Translations under genes and position numbers: made by a program
The notes under the pieces: model-generated
What the model was told of the DNA's origin: nothing
Seen by the model: only the letters and a program-made list of their open reading frames with translations
The model's database searches: none
Shown here: piece by piece, positions 33,997-46,571 of the stretch
How positions within the stretch are numbered: the first letter of the stretch is position 1
How the letters are laid out: every line of letters starts with the position of its first letter
From: Phoronis australis
Lineage: Eukaryota; Phoronida; Phoronidae
Reading direction: 5' to 3'
Assembly (NCBI GenBank): GCA_002633005.1
Contig: NMRA01000026.1
Location: forward strand, 428,434 to 490,433
DNA: 62,000 nucleotides

Positions 33997-36900
33997 AGAA
34001 ATTTGTCAGATTATCCGCCTCTATGCCTATTTGTTGCTTGTTCGATGTAAATGTTTTCATAAACGAAATATGTTCGAACGGTAAGTGAGTGTTTATTTCC
34101 ATGTCCATCAAATTTGTAGATCTAAATTTCTAGTATTGGTATGTATTCGGTAATTAAGATATTTCATTTACGGCGATGTAACGACTTTCAACTGCATTGC
34201 GGGGTGGTTGTCGATTTGTAAACATCCGGCAACATCACAGAAATAAACTTTGGGCGTGTAACCTGTTTTATAAATGTTTCAAGTGGTGAGATTTGACTTC
34301 AGCGCGATCGGATGGAAGAGGTGGCCTTGGGCTGAGAACTGTGATATTTGCGTTTTTGCCACCTTGTCGACAGAGTGAAACAAAGGCAGCAAGTCCAGTG
34401 ACGTATACGTTGTCAAACAAAACCCAGTGAAAATTGTACAGAGTCTCCAGATATCATTTCATGTTTAAGAGTCGACAAAAGTCCCACAATGCATTTGAAA
34501 AAAGATAACAGCGCCACAGATAAAGTCCTACAAATTACAAGGCTTGTCTACCTTAATTTTCACGCTCAGCATGCCTAACACAAATATTTTTTGTCTAGTA
34601 CGTGTAATTTTCGGGCCATGAACGCTGTCAAAATAATCACGAACGACTGCGATCCGGGGAAACATAGGGAGTCATCGAAGTGACAGAGAATGAGCCAGCA
34701 CGGCTAACACGATGCAACTAATTGGAAAGAATACAATCATCTATTGGAAATATCGTTTTTCAAATGCACGAATAGTCAGTGAGCAACTTGTGATCAAAAA
34801 AACATAAAATTCAGAAGCGCGCTGTAATTTGTGGAACCATGACAACACCAAACGACACAATTTCTTGGAATTAAATTTTTGTCCCATGCGCTTATCACAC
34901 AAATTTGAAAAGTTTAACTCACTTCACAGGTTCGCCTCGCACGCTATAAAATAACAAAAATCATCACAAACGTTATAACAAAGACTGCAGATGGTTACGG
35001 GAACTAATTCCTCAAGAGGGATTTGAAGAAGGGAAATAAGTGTAAAACTCAGTTTTAGCAAAGATTCTTCATGTTGCACACGTATTTAGTTATGAAAATC
35101 TTTGAAAGTCGCACAAACCTACAGCTGCAATCGAGCTTTCAACGGAAGATGTCAAAGTGACGAAATTATGTTCAGAAACTCTAAACAATGTAAGGAAAGC
35201 ATACCTGCATTCAAATTTTGTTCTGCTCGTTAAAGCGCCCTGTCTTCAATAACGGCGACCAGCTGCTGTTGTGCCGATCAAGTAATATACTGCGTTATAC
35301 ACTTGCGCGCGCTTTTTTTATACGCGCTGCCGCGAGCCTATGAAAGTGAGACTAATGATCGCGCTGATTCCCTGATATATTTCGTGTCTCATTTGCCATT
35401 AATACCTCGTTATTAATACGTCAAATTACTGATCAAGAAGCTGAGATGGCCATTTAATCAAAATGTGCTGTTAAAGGTCATTAAAGCTGCGTGTTATCAC
35501 ATCCTGTTACTCTCGGTAAGGATACGTAGGACCTTTATTGACAAGTATTTAGTCAAGTACCTACAAAATTATAGGTTTTAATGTTGTGAAAGTCTATATT
35601 TTCAGAAAGCAGATTGCCTGCAGAATTTGACTTTTGATTTTTGACAACCTGCCATTAGTTTGGTCATGAGACCATGTCTGCTTTTTTGAATTTAGAAAGA
35701 TGAACAGTACATTGATAGCAAAACAACGGTGACATGGATTTGGTGTTCGACTTTTTGCAACCCGAGTCAAAAACACTGCTACAGTTTCCTAACTCACAAT
35801 TTCGTTTTCGTTTGAAGCAAGTTTAGTATTCTTACATAAAAATAATAAAAGTCTTATTTTTGATAGCCTCTTAATCAAAAAAAAAAAAAATTCTAGCAGC
35901 GGTTTGGAAAACAATGCAATAAACATGGTATCTGAAAGCTCTGTAAGGAAAAGATCAGCCATTTCTGAGATATAACGTTCCATTGTTAACTAAATTTGGA
36001 CGTTTTTCTAAGATCCTAAATTCCTGACGCTGCAACCTGAATCTCAAGTCTCAGGATTAACGAAACAAATCTATTAAAAATAAGTATGTAAACGTCTCCA
36101 TACACTAAAAAGTGATTAATGGCTAGATAAACAAACTTTTTGGATAAATAAAATATGCGTGCTGTTATTGTTTGTAAACACATATTTTGAAAACATTTAA
36201 TACTTCGGTTAGTGTTGATACCCATCTCCACATGAAGGTTGCAAATTTTGCATTCTTGTGGGGGCCGCCTTCGATGCATAATTGTTGTTAGTCAATTTCG
36301 AACTTTGCTTGACTTAACAAACAAAAATTTGATTCGCAGTGTTAAAATTAAAAAAATCGCAAAATTGTCTCAAAATGAACACACCACTATTAAGCTATGA
36401 ATAAAGATTAGATTTCTATGATGACATCATCAGGGCGTAGAAATCACCATGAACACACACTGCAAAAACTTTTAGCACGCAAAATGAGCCTTTACCAAGG
36501 AACCTTAACTCCATCTGAACCCAGACACTCTTACCCAGGACAATTGCCAGTGAACGGAAAACAACACATAGGAGCTCTATGAAGTTTGTGTTCGTAGTAA
36601 AGGTTTTTTGTGAATAGCCAAAGTTTTTGCGCTGCGTGGTAAGGGTGCACGCCCTTGTTGGTTACTATCTTTCTACTCAATTCGTACAAGTAAACGGCGA
36701 GGTTTAATTTTAAGAAATTATGTTATGCCAGCAGTTGCCATTCGAGTCTATTATTTTAGTTTAGTTACGTGTCTCTTGCCTGCTCCGCTTTCACGGGAAA
36801 TTTCTGCAAGAGACCCAGTTACACTACAAACTGTCGCAACTGCACAAATTGTCGCAGACGGAAGTACAAACTGTCGCAGTTTTACGTTGATGCAATTTAG

Positions 36901-37577
36901 GGTTTGTGCAGTCGCACCTTCGTAACCCTCAAATTACCACCTTTTGAACAGGCCATCGAAACACAAACTGCCGTAGTTAGGTAAGCAACCAGCATCGACG
37001 TAACAACGACCATTTTTAAGATGCCTGAGTAAATGCAGTACTTACATGAACCTCGTGATATCACTGGCAGACGACAGGTTATTGTCAAGTTCCATTCGTT
37101 TTTACACCGTATGTAATTTCCATGTCTTGGCAATAAAGTCATCCTTGCCGACCGACATAGCAGCTACTGGCAACCTAACCATTCTGCCAACTTTGGCACT
37201 CTTTGAGTCTTTCGTCACACTTTCCTTTTAGTCGACACCATTCTCCACAATCTCGTGGTTAACCTGAGGTAGGAACGTCTTGTGTCCCTCTGGTCGCTTC
37301 AAGTTCACTCGCCCGGTCTTAGGTTATTTTCATGTTGTGGGGCAGAGCCGTCCATCCCTCGAGACTCGGAAAATTTGTACAAACCGTCATTGCACCCAAT
37401 TGCGTTTAAATTATATTGTGACAATTTTACTTTCATTGAAGACCTGCACAAATTGTTACAAATTCATTAGGCACAGAAGAAATGTGAAATAACAAACTGG
37501 CGATGTTTTATACATTTTCTACAGCCCCTTTTACGAAAGTGGTTATCGGGCTAGTCAACTAACGTGACTTTCCACGT
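33997..37577. other. Intergenic, no gene supported
   Basis: AT-rich. Short open frames on both strands lack motifs. The text 36825-36880 repeats AAACTGTCGCA and GTCGCAGACGGAAGT. No exon was recognised. Confidence 0.4.
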
Positions 37578-38113
37578 AAGGAAGTGAATACATACACAAA
37601 ACGTACCAAGAGTGAGTAGGTGAAGTAACATCCCACGAATATCCATCTCGACCTTCAGTGTCGGTCGATACGCGGATTAAGGTCGGGGGGAGGGTATTAT
37701 TTTATGTACGCCACTCGAGGTACGTTTTGTATTTATCCCATACGCTTAACTTCGAACACTTAGTTTCTTTCATTTTCAGCAATTCTTTAAAATACTTCAC
37801 CCAGACTGCTCACCTGGCAGATCACAACCTGTGCTGTTTGTACTTGCGCGTTATGTTACAAATTCGCTCTAGTTAAAGTAAAACAGAATTAAATGTAGCT
37901 ATTCATCGCTTGAGAAGAGATAATAAAGATGAAAAAACGGTAATTGTGCATTGAACTTCATTAACTAACAACAATATTTAACGTAGTTACCGAGGAATCG
38001 GCGCCTGAGTTGCAGACGATATAATATTTAGCAAATAAAACCGAGAGACAAGTGTCATATAATTAACAGTTTTGTACCAAATGTTCTTTTTGGACCTGAT
38101 GGGACGTTGAACT
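37578..38113 (+). repeat. Dispersed repeat family Y, copy B (uninterrupted)
   Basis: Colinear with copy A at 29661-30515 but without the palindromic insertion. At 37647-37675, CTCGACCTTCAGTGTCGGTC then GATACGCG is the reverse complement of copy A's CGCGTATCGACCGAGACTGA then AGGTCGA. The sequence on both sides is in the same orientation. Confidence 0.82.
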
Positions 38114-39205
38114 GCTGGAATTTTATTACTTTAATAAACCAGTTTGGGAAAGTTTGATGACCTAGCCGGCTCACGATGTCGAGTCAACATTGACCTACCT
38201 TTTAAACTTTCCATGTCAGAGGGCACTGTTAAGTAGCCACGGGTGCAATACGGAAAACAGTACGACATGGACGTATGGCACTCAACTTACTCAACGGGTA
38301 TGGGATAAAGCGATGAAATTGACTGTAATTTCGACTTGCACGAAACCGGCTGCGCGCTGGAGGCCGTTACAAGGCTACAATGCCCGCGACGTGAGCACAT
38401 TCGCGCGCACATAATCGTCTGTGGAACGGAAGTTTGAAATTGGGTTGGAAAAAAAGACTTTAAATTGTCCGTGCGTATTTCAAAACTGGTGATCTTGGTG
38501 GCTTTTTGTGCAATTCCGTCATAAATGGATGTGAAAATTTTTCCCGTAGACGTTATGAGGAGGACGTGCTTTTGTGAGGAATTTCAAATATACTCTCTGT
38601 GGCTTACTATTGGAAAATCACAATAGGGATACGAAATTGAGCTACCAATTCCACGATAAACAACACAATTTTTTGTCCTCCCTGCCACTTCATTGTAGTC
38701 ACGGTCCTCATTATATTCAGCCCTACGCGTACATTTCCGTTGGAATAAAAAAGCACCTAATAAACAACGCCGGTGGTCATTTCTGCGAGCGTTTGCCCTA
38801 AGCTGAATATTTACATGCCGGTGGCTGCTATTTATTCGGAAACAGAACTCCGCATGGAGTGGAGGAAATAAAGGTTATACGTCGTGGGATATTTGTCAAT
38901 TCAAGTGTACTGAACACGAGCATTAGTTGTGGAGCAGTAGTTGGAAATGTCTCCAAACATTAGATAAACAGAAAATATTGGTGGTGTAGGTATTTTCGTG
39001 CTTCAGGCTTTTGTAAATATAAGATGTGCCAAGAGGTAAATGTCCTCGCTTGCTGTTTTTTCTTCAAATCTGATGCCCTTATCTTCTGTTTATGTTATTT
39101 ATTTAACATGATTTAAATTTGTTTATTTCAACTGACTTCTTAGTCAATCTTAACAGAAATGGTAAGAACAATAACAATAATAATTACAATTATAACAATA
39201 AAATA
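38114..39205. other. Intergenic with a partial family-Y tail at 38310-38400
   Basis: TTGCACGAAACCGGCTGCGC..GGAGGCCGTTACAAGG resembles 24555-24600 and 54650-54700. No exon is supported. Confidence 0.4.
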
Positions 39206-39210
39206 ATGAC

Positions 39211-39284
<74 letters not shown>

Positions 39285-39302
39285 CGATGATGGTAATGGT
39301 GA
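39206..39302. repeat. Long ATG/GAT microsatellite
   Basis: An almost pure GAT trinucleotide run of about 80 bases with GAC interruptions at the edges. It produces a spurious poly-methionine frame. Confidence 0.97.
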
Positions 39303-41884
39303 TGGTGGTGGAGGTAGTGGGGATGACGACGACAGTTTAACAGCCCTTATTGTAAATTGTCTGAAAAAAGCTGCCCAAGAAACTTTACGACGGGTACCAT
39401 TACGCTCATGGACTTAACACTAACAAAGCCGGGTGCTATTTCTGTAATCAAGGTCTATGAAAGAGTTGCTTTTTCGTAGAAGTTACCTCGTGAGTTCCGT
39501 TTTCGAGTTCAGCTCTCTAAATGGCTGGGTGTGTGCGCCCCTGTGGCTGGTTGCCTGAAACGGTCCCAAATGGGGACTCAACTGAGGTCCCGGCCTATGT
39601 CTTTTTGCGTATTTGTGTCTTTATTGACTAACATGCAGATGCAATATTTTTCTATCATTTCATCTTTATTATGAACTCCTTTTTGATTAATGACATTATC
39701 TAATAACTTAAAAATGAGCCCAGAGTTCATTGAAAATATATAGGGAATCAGTCTTTAAATTGGGGGTGTTGCATGAAAAGATCCCTAACTATTTTCGACA
39801 ATATTGGCAATTCAACGTCGAGTTCACTCTCGATTTGTATCAAAGTCAAAACTTTTAACTTAACAATGAAACTACTCAAGAAAGGTCAATCGCTGTTCTC
39901 AAAAGTCCACAAGTACGCAGTAGATTTAGGGAACTTAGTTGAATCCCTATTTGGGACTGTCTCATTCAACTGTGCACTGAGGTTTTGAAAATGTCATCAA
40001 TGATCCCAAGGAGTAAGCAAAGAAGAGCTTTACAAACCTAAGGCAGGACAACATGTGTCTGGTACAATCGACAGTCTTGAGATGCATATCGAGCAACAGA
40101 TGTTTGATTCTGTCCCGGGGGTACTCCAGTAGAAGAGGTATAATGGACCTGTCTCTCCAGACTGATTTATTCACGACCCCTCCGAAAGGGTGCCTTCTCT
40201 GGTAAATTAGCTACGAAAGCAAGGTGCCTTTCTCGATTACATTCCCTGTAAATGACTTCACACGTGAGTTCGAAACTACTCGAAAGGATCCTTTCCTCCC
40301 CGTACTACACAAATGTTATCAATATATCCAATGGTTGCGAGAGATTTACTCATTTTGACAAAATAGCCTGTTTCAGGGAGCTTACAAATTAAGCTGCCCA
40401 AGAATCTCTGCGAAAAGGTTATCATTTTGGAAATTTACCGCCTCACGACAAGTGATGTTTCTGGAAAAAAACCTGGGAATGGGTGATTTCTACGGAAGCT
40501 CCCGGAAAATGGGTCTCTTTTTCTAGTCCATTCTCTAATATGGGTGGCTATCCTAATTTTCCTGCCGCACCTCCAAGTCAAAATACATATATTAAGATCG
40601 TGTAGTCACGTGTTCTTTAACATTGTATTCAAATACAGTAAGAGTTGGCGTTTTCTGATTGTAAGTTCAACTATTGCGTAATCTGTTGATTTCAGTATTA
40701 CCAGTACACGTGTAGTCACATTAGTATAACTTATCTACCTGAACAAAGTATGCCATGACTACTGCTGTAAAATTAATCGTCAACCTGGATTTACTACACT
40801 TCATTTATTCCTGCGAATGACAACTTCAAACAATAGTCTGCGCTTTTCTAATGACCTTTTCTTCGGCCCCAGGCTGTGCGTCGTAGTTATAATAAGGTGT
40901 TTTCATTATAAATTACCTGAACAACAAACATAAATGTATAGCATACCAACAAAGGTTTATCGGATTACCTAAGCCGTGCTTCACGAGTGATTTGCCGCAC
41001 GATCTCACTCCTGGTAACCGACCGGAGCTCGTCACTGAGGTTCTCGCAAGAAGCCCATGCAGTTGCTGAGGCAGTATTCCGACCCAATGAATAAGACACC
41101 AGCCGAGGTGGGCCTTGAGAGGTTACCGGAACGAACACTGAGGACAAGAAATCTATGTGTGTGTGTGTGATCATCGACACTGACGCTTCCTAAGTTACTT
41201 GGTGTTGTCCTTGGATCTTATGCTACCGGTGAGTCCTGTATTCAAACATGGCTCTTCGAGTCTCATATTAAAGTCATAGTTTGTAATTTTGAGCCATGTT
41301 TCACTGGTCCTGAGCCATCAGGTTTGAGAGCCGTGTTTAGCAATTGTGAACTATTTCTGAATAGCTCCTGATCATGCATGAAAAGATGGCTTAGCCAAAG
41401 GACTTTTTGTAATGAGGGTTTATTCTTTTTAAATTCTTGAGTCCACATGACGGAAATAGTCTCTTGCTCATTATAGACATACTAACAATTTTAAAGTTCT
41501 CGTTTCAAAAAGGTGTCATTTAAGTTGGTCTGAGGATTGCAATGCTATGAACCTTACGAAAATGGAAATTTAACTTCCAGAAGAGTCAAGCAACCCGAGA
41601 GTAGCAATGTCTTCGGCACTCCACCAAGAAATCTATTAGCACTTGCAGGCAAGTCTGATAAATGAAACCCACCTGGGGCAAGACTAGGTAAACGTCGGGT
41701 CAAAAATACATCAATAATTTTTTATTTTTATGGCTGATTATCTCACTTAAAAACGAGAAATGGTGACCAGCGATGTACGGAGTAGGATGTGAGCAATGTT
41801 TTGACCAGGTTTTTTTTTTCGTTTGGTATCATTTGACACCGATAGTCATTTTCTTGAGTTGGTCTGGGTTCAACAGGTGGTGCG
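39303..41884. other. Intergenic, no gene supported
   Basis: AAGCTGCCCAAGAA occurs at 39369 and 40392 with related flanks, so a diverged duplicated segment is likely. A 71-codon minus frame (41180-40965) lacks motifs. A short TG run lies near 41155-41170. Confidence 0.4.
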
Positions 41885-42367
41885 TCACCCCCGCCACACG
41901 GTCACCATTTGGACGAGACTCCACTGGTTCATCAACTCTTCAATGGCGGCTGTTGGCATGCCGTAGGGCATACGCGAACATTGATATATCGACAATTTTG
42001 GGTATACCCCTCCTTTCGACACTATAGATCCGCCGATGGTCTCACCCCTCACATCGCGCTCGGTGATGAGATGACAAAATGTGACAAGCGCCTGCCTTGA
42101 TTCATTAAAACGTATATCTCCAATTATTTTATGCCAATAATTGTCTTCACTGAAACGATGCGTTGTCGTGGAAAAACAGGAGCTTGGTGTGGAAATCACT
42201 GCAGGCCGTGATTGACTTCTAAATGTTAAAATAAAACGAGTTGGCCAATTTTGCTCGTTAATGTCATTCTCACGTTTCCAAGCAAAAAGTACAATGGCCA
42301 ATTCACTTACAGAAGGAACTTGAGCAGGAGAACTATTACGGGAAAACACAATATTCTGGAAGCTCAT
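41885..42367 (-). other. Unidentified 160-codon open frame
   Basis: The longest non-gene open frame in an AT-rich region, with ATG at 42367 and a stop at 41885. The predicted product has no signal peptide, membrane segment or motif I recognise. No splice sites, TATA or nearby exon support it. Overlapping open frames on plus at 41773-42100 reduce its weight. It may be chance or a decayed mobile element. Confidence 0.2.
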
Positions 42368-42889
42368 TTGATTCGCCTATTGTCAGAAACGACGCGCGTT
42401 GATACGTAACAAATCCTATATGACTAATTTGAAGTAGATTAGCTGTAAGCAAATAATGGCTTGAAATCGTGACCAACTAGCTGTATCATGATCGTAACGC
42501 TATACTCCAAAATGTTCAACGCCAAATCTCAAGTTTCCACCGTTACGCAAACATGTCGCTCACTATCTGACTAATAAAAGTTTGAGAATATTTCTGATAT
42601 TTTGCACCTGTCTGTTCATAACACTTCTATCCCTAATTTCCGATTCGTATTAGAGGAGATAACCACTGGCGTAATAGCGTGAAACCAATCCAGGCTTAAC
42701 GATAACAGTGCTACTTCATGGGAGTTCAAGTTACATTTCATTACTAAATAATTCTGGCACATTGGTCACGTTTGCTTCCTTCACGTTTGTTTCCTCTCTC
42801 TCTCAATACACGTACTCGCACAAGCCATTGCGTATTACAACTTTGCGTAGCGTTCTGTAACCCAAGTTTCGTAACAGAGGAAGGCCCGA

Positions 42890-43010
42890 TCACACAAGAT
42901 AACGTTCAATCACGCGAGTGTTTCACAAGTATGCTCAAAACCTTATAAAAGTATAATAACGGCCACTGAAGTGACGATTAGGTTGGAATGCTGAATTGTG
43001 GGTTAGAATT
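42890..43010 (+). repeat. Dispersed repeat family X, copy 4
   Basis: Contains AATCACGCGAGTG, CAAGTATGCTC, CGGCCACTGAAGTGACGATT and AGGTTGGAATGCTGAATTGT in the family order. Confidence 0.65.
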
Positions 43011-44463
43011 CATTATAAATTATGGGATAGAATTCAATATTTACCCCAATCCATTTCACATGTGACGTAACTCCCTGTCGATAAAAAGGTCAATGGGGGC
43101 ACAACGTGCAAATTACGTGTTACCTAGTAACCACTATCACATGAAATCTCGCACATTCTAACACGCTTTTTGGACTGATTTTCCAAGGTTTATTGTATTC
43201 ACGAAAATTTGGAATCTTTTGTAAAACGTGTCCAACAACCTAAGCTGAATTTGCGATCTCCATACACAATCAAAATTCCTGTTTTTTACACTAAAAATTA
43301 AACATCAAACTCAAAAATTAGTTCCTTCAATGAAAATGCAAACAATCATCCTACGGTAATTCTTCGCTTATTTCGCACAAAAATAATTCCCAAATTTGTC
43401 GTTTTTTAAAAGTTGACTACTTTGCTGAATATGGCAGAAACCAATGTTATTTTATAACATCTGCACGCTGCAAATTAAGCTAACAACGGACAAAAAATCC
43501 CTAATGTCCCTGTTGAAAAATTTGACACGATAAAATTCACTTCTCAACCAAACTGTGAACTACCACGAGTGCCATCTCGTGTGCGATTGGATAAACCAAC
43601 AAACTAATTGTCGTGTTCATAACGTTGGACTAGTCTGGAGTTAATTATCGTGTTATTTTCCACAGTAATGTGCCACCATTTTTCAATACAATGTTCTCTT
43701 AAGTTATTGCCCTCTGTATAAAAGCTCCCATGAGTGTAATGACTCTTATGAGTTAATGTCAGCCATTACGTACAGCCAAGTGAAAACAGGCGTACATAAA
43801 TCGATGCTGTTAAAACACATCGTTTCGTTGCTTACACAAGCACGATTTAACCGTCAAATCCTGTTCAACAGACAACGATTGTAATGTATTGAATATACGG
43901 AATATGAAAAGGGTCAAGCATGAAAAGGGTAATCACTAATCCTCTCTAACATTTGAAAGCATTTCAATACAGGGATCGACAACAGTCGCTTGTGGAGAAA
44001 ATTGCACTATCTAAAATTCTACTCAGTTGTTCGTTATGTTTTTAATATACGAAATACAAAAATAATAAGATTTGAAACTAGTTAAAATTATCAGTACAAG
44101 GTACATGTAATACGTTTCTTAATTTATCTTACGTAGAAAATATATCTGAAACTAAATAAGGCGATCCAGATCCTCCCAAGGATACTATTGTTTCATGAAA
44201 TGTAGAATATAAATCGGTAAATAAAACAACAAGAATGGATCAACTGAAATTTGAAATTTTCGGATGTAATAACTTCCTTTGTCAACAAAAACAGAAATAA
44301 TTAATCTTAGTATGTGTTTTTTATTTAACGTTGTCTTGTTTATTATATAATATTTATTTTTCTGTTTTATTTGAATATATTTGTTCCTAGTCCCATTGGG
44401 AGACCAATGTTTTATATTGAAGTGATTACCCAGAATAAAATTCTTAAATAATAATGGTGATAA
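43011..44463. other. Intergenic, no feature seen
   Basis: Very AT-rich. No exon, RNA gene or clear repeat was recognised. Confidence 0.45.
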
Positions 44464-44514
44464 TTATGACGATGAACATGACGACGACGACGGCGATGAC
44501 GATGAGGAGGTCGT

Positions 44515-44607
<93 letters not shown>
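44464..44607. repeat. GAT/ATG microsatellite with degenerate leader
   Basis: A pure GAT run from about 44515 to 44607, one GGT interruption, preceded by GAC/GAA/GAG variants. It reads as poly-isoleucine on minus, which is not a real protein. Confidence 0.97.
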
Positions 44608-44608
<1 letters not shown>

Positions 44609-46571
44609 ACGGACTGAAGAACAGTGAAAAAGAGCAACATCAGAAAAAATATGCCTCGGGTGAAACGTCATTAACTGGGGGTCTTACTCGGCTTGCAACA
44701 AGTATCTCCATCGTTTATTCGGCCACCAGTTACGGTAGACCGTTTTAGCTCGTTGTGGGAACATTCGTGAGACCTCCTTTGTTGTGAAATAGCCGTTTCT
44801 TTACTATGTCAAGCACGACTATAATTGCAAAAGACCCTTTGTAGCTAATGCAGTTATTTTTTTACTTTGTTGAAACATTAATAACAGCCTCTTATCGTTT
44901 GTTTATGCATACTCAGTTACATCTATTCAAGACAATGAGGCTACAGAAATGCCCTGGTAATTTCCTTTACTAACCGTGTGCCTTACTAAGGTAAACCTAC
45001 ACTATATGTTTTGTGCCGTTGCGATGTTAACTCTTTTTATCACAATAATGTATTTATTAATTCTTTTTACCGTAATGTAATGCAACGATTGACAGTTGAG
45101 TGTAAAAAACTGTCATTTATCGTTACTCGTTCCCTCCACCTATGGAAAACTAAACCAAACGCGTAAAAATCGAAACTTTCTCTCAATTTGCTACTCAAGT
45201 GAATCCGTTTGTTACGTAAGCCAACACTAGCAATGTGTGTTATACGCGAAGGGTTCGCCTGTAGGCACAAATAAATCGAATCATCAATAGACAAGTATCC
45301 TTGCATCACGTTTTTGTCCATAAAGGAATCGCTCAGTCATATCTTCGTAAACACTTCGGTCCTAGCAACGAGATAACGAACGAATGGCCCCGACGAATGG
45401 TAAGCCGTAACTTTTGAGTGAAAATGTATTGGGAACCAGAAACCCCCAATAACAAGTTTATACTTTCATATCATTGAACTTGGACCTTTTGGTGTTTGTT
45501 GATCCTATTACTTGTGCAATTTACTTGGCCACTTGTTAAAAATCGTCCGTTGACAGTCATGTTATTTTTTTCTTACGGCCAAGGTCACAACTTTTTGGCC
45601 AGGTGATTTACGATTAGCATAGGCTATTTAGGACAGATAAAATGTGGTGTGCCCTATATTATCAATCAAAAAGAAAATAGGTAAGCATCCACGCTACAAC
45701 GCCATCGTCTTTTTGCCTTAGACGATGCATTACCTATGACTTGGGGTGTAATCCGTGGACCTGAGAAATTGGAGAAATGCAAGTCTTCGAATTACAAGCG
45801 AATAGATGCACGCGATCACATTAGGTTTCCTCGACATTGTCTTGAATCTGCCCTGACGGAACGCAGCCTTGCGTTCTGTAGACTAGAGAGACTCACGAAG
45901 CAATTGCTGCGAGAAATCATCTGATGGAATTTTTGACGTTGGTTGGAATACGCTGAAGTTCGTTTGGCCATAATTCGTCGTCAGCTCCTTCCTCCTGCGA
46001 AGTTATTCGTCAAAAATTTTGAGCATAGGAAGAGTTATGCAATTCATTTGCGTTGTTCCTTGAATTTGTTGACGGCGTCATTTTAATGAAGCGTCATCTG
46101 CTCACTTCGACATCCCTCAGCTCACTGCATAAACGATATCAATTAGCGATCAAAATACAGGGACGCTCACTAAAAGCCCGCAACTCGGGATCATTCAAAA
46201 TCTATTTCTCCATTACACATTTCAAGCTTCTGCTAAAAAACAACGTCTTTCCAAGTAATAGTAGTGGTAGTAGAAGTTCAAAGTTTGACGATAGCATGCA
46301 CCACAGCCGTCGATAATGTTATTTACACTTCTGACGTGAAGAGATCGATTTTTCCTTATCAAACTTAAAAACATTGAAAACAGTTATCCACATACGCCTT
46401 CTTTGTTTTTCAACCGCCGAGAAACCACTTCCATACTAAAGTGACGAGTCACGTTTAGGTGGTTCACCTGTTTGTCATTTACGCAATGTTTGTGAAGAGC
46501 CTCTTGACGTATTGACTTGTCCACTTCATGCTGCGACGACACGGTTACTAAGGTGTCACGCTATCTTTCAG
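44608..46571. other. Upstream of the gene at 46572; family X fragment at 45857
   Basis: At 45857-45920, ACGCAGCCTTGCGTTCTGTA is followed by ACTCACGAAGCA, the terminal word of family X in inverted order. The first exon of the downstream gene should be in or before this stretch, but I cannot point to it. Confidence 0.4.

Noticed and set aside
39119-39340. Poly-methionine open frame
   Set aside because: It is the translation of a GAT microsatellite.
44444-44671. Poly-isoleucine open frame on minus, looking like a membrane segment
   Set aside because: It is the complement of a GAT microsatellite, not a protein.
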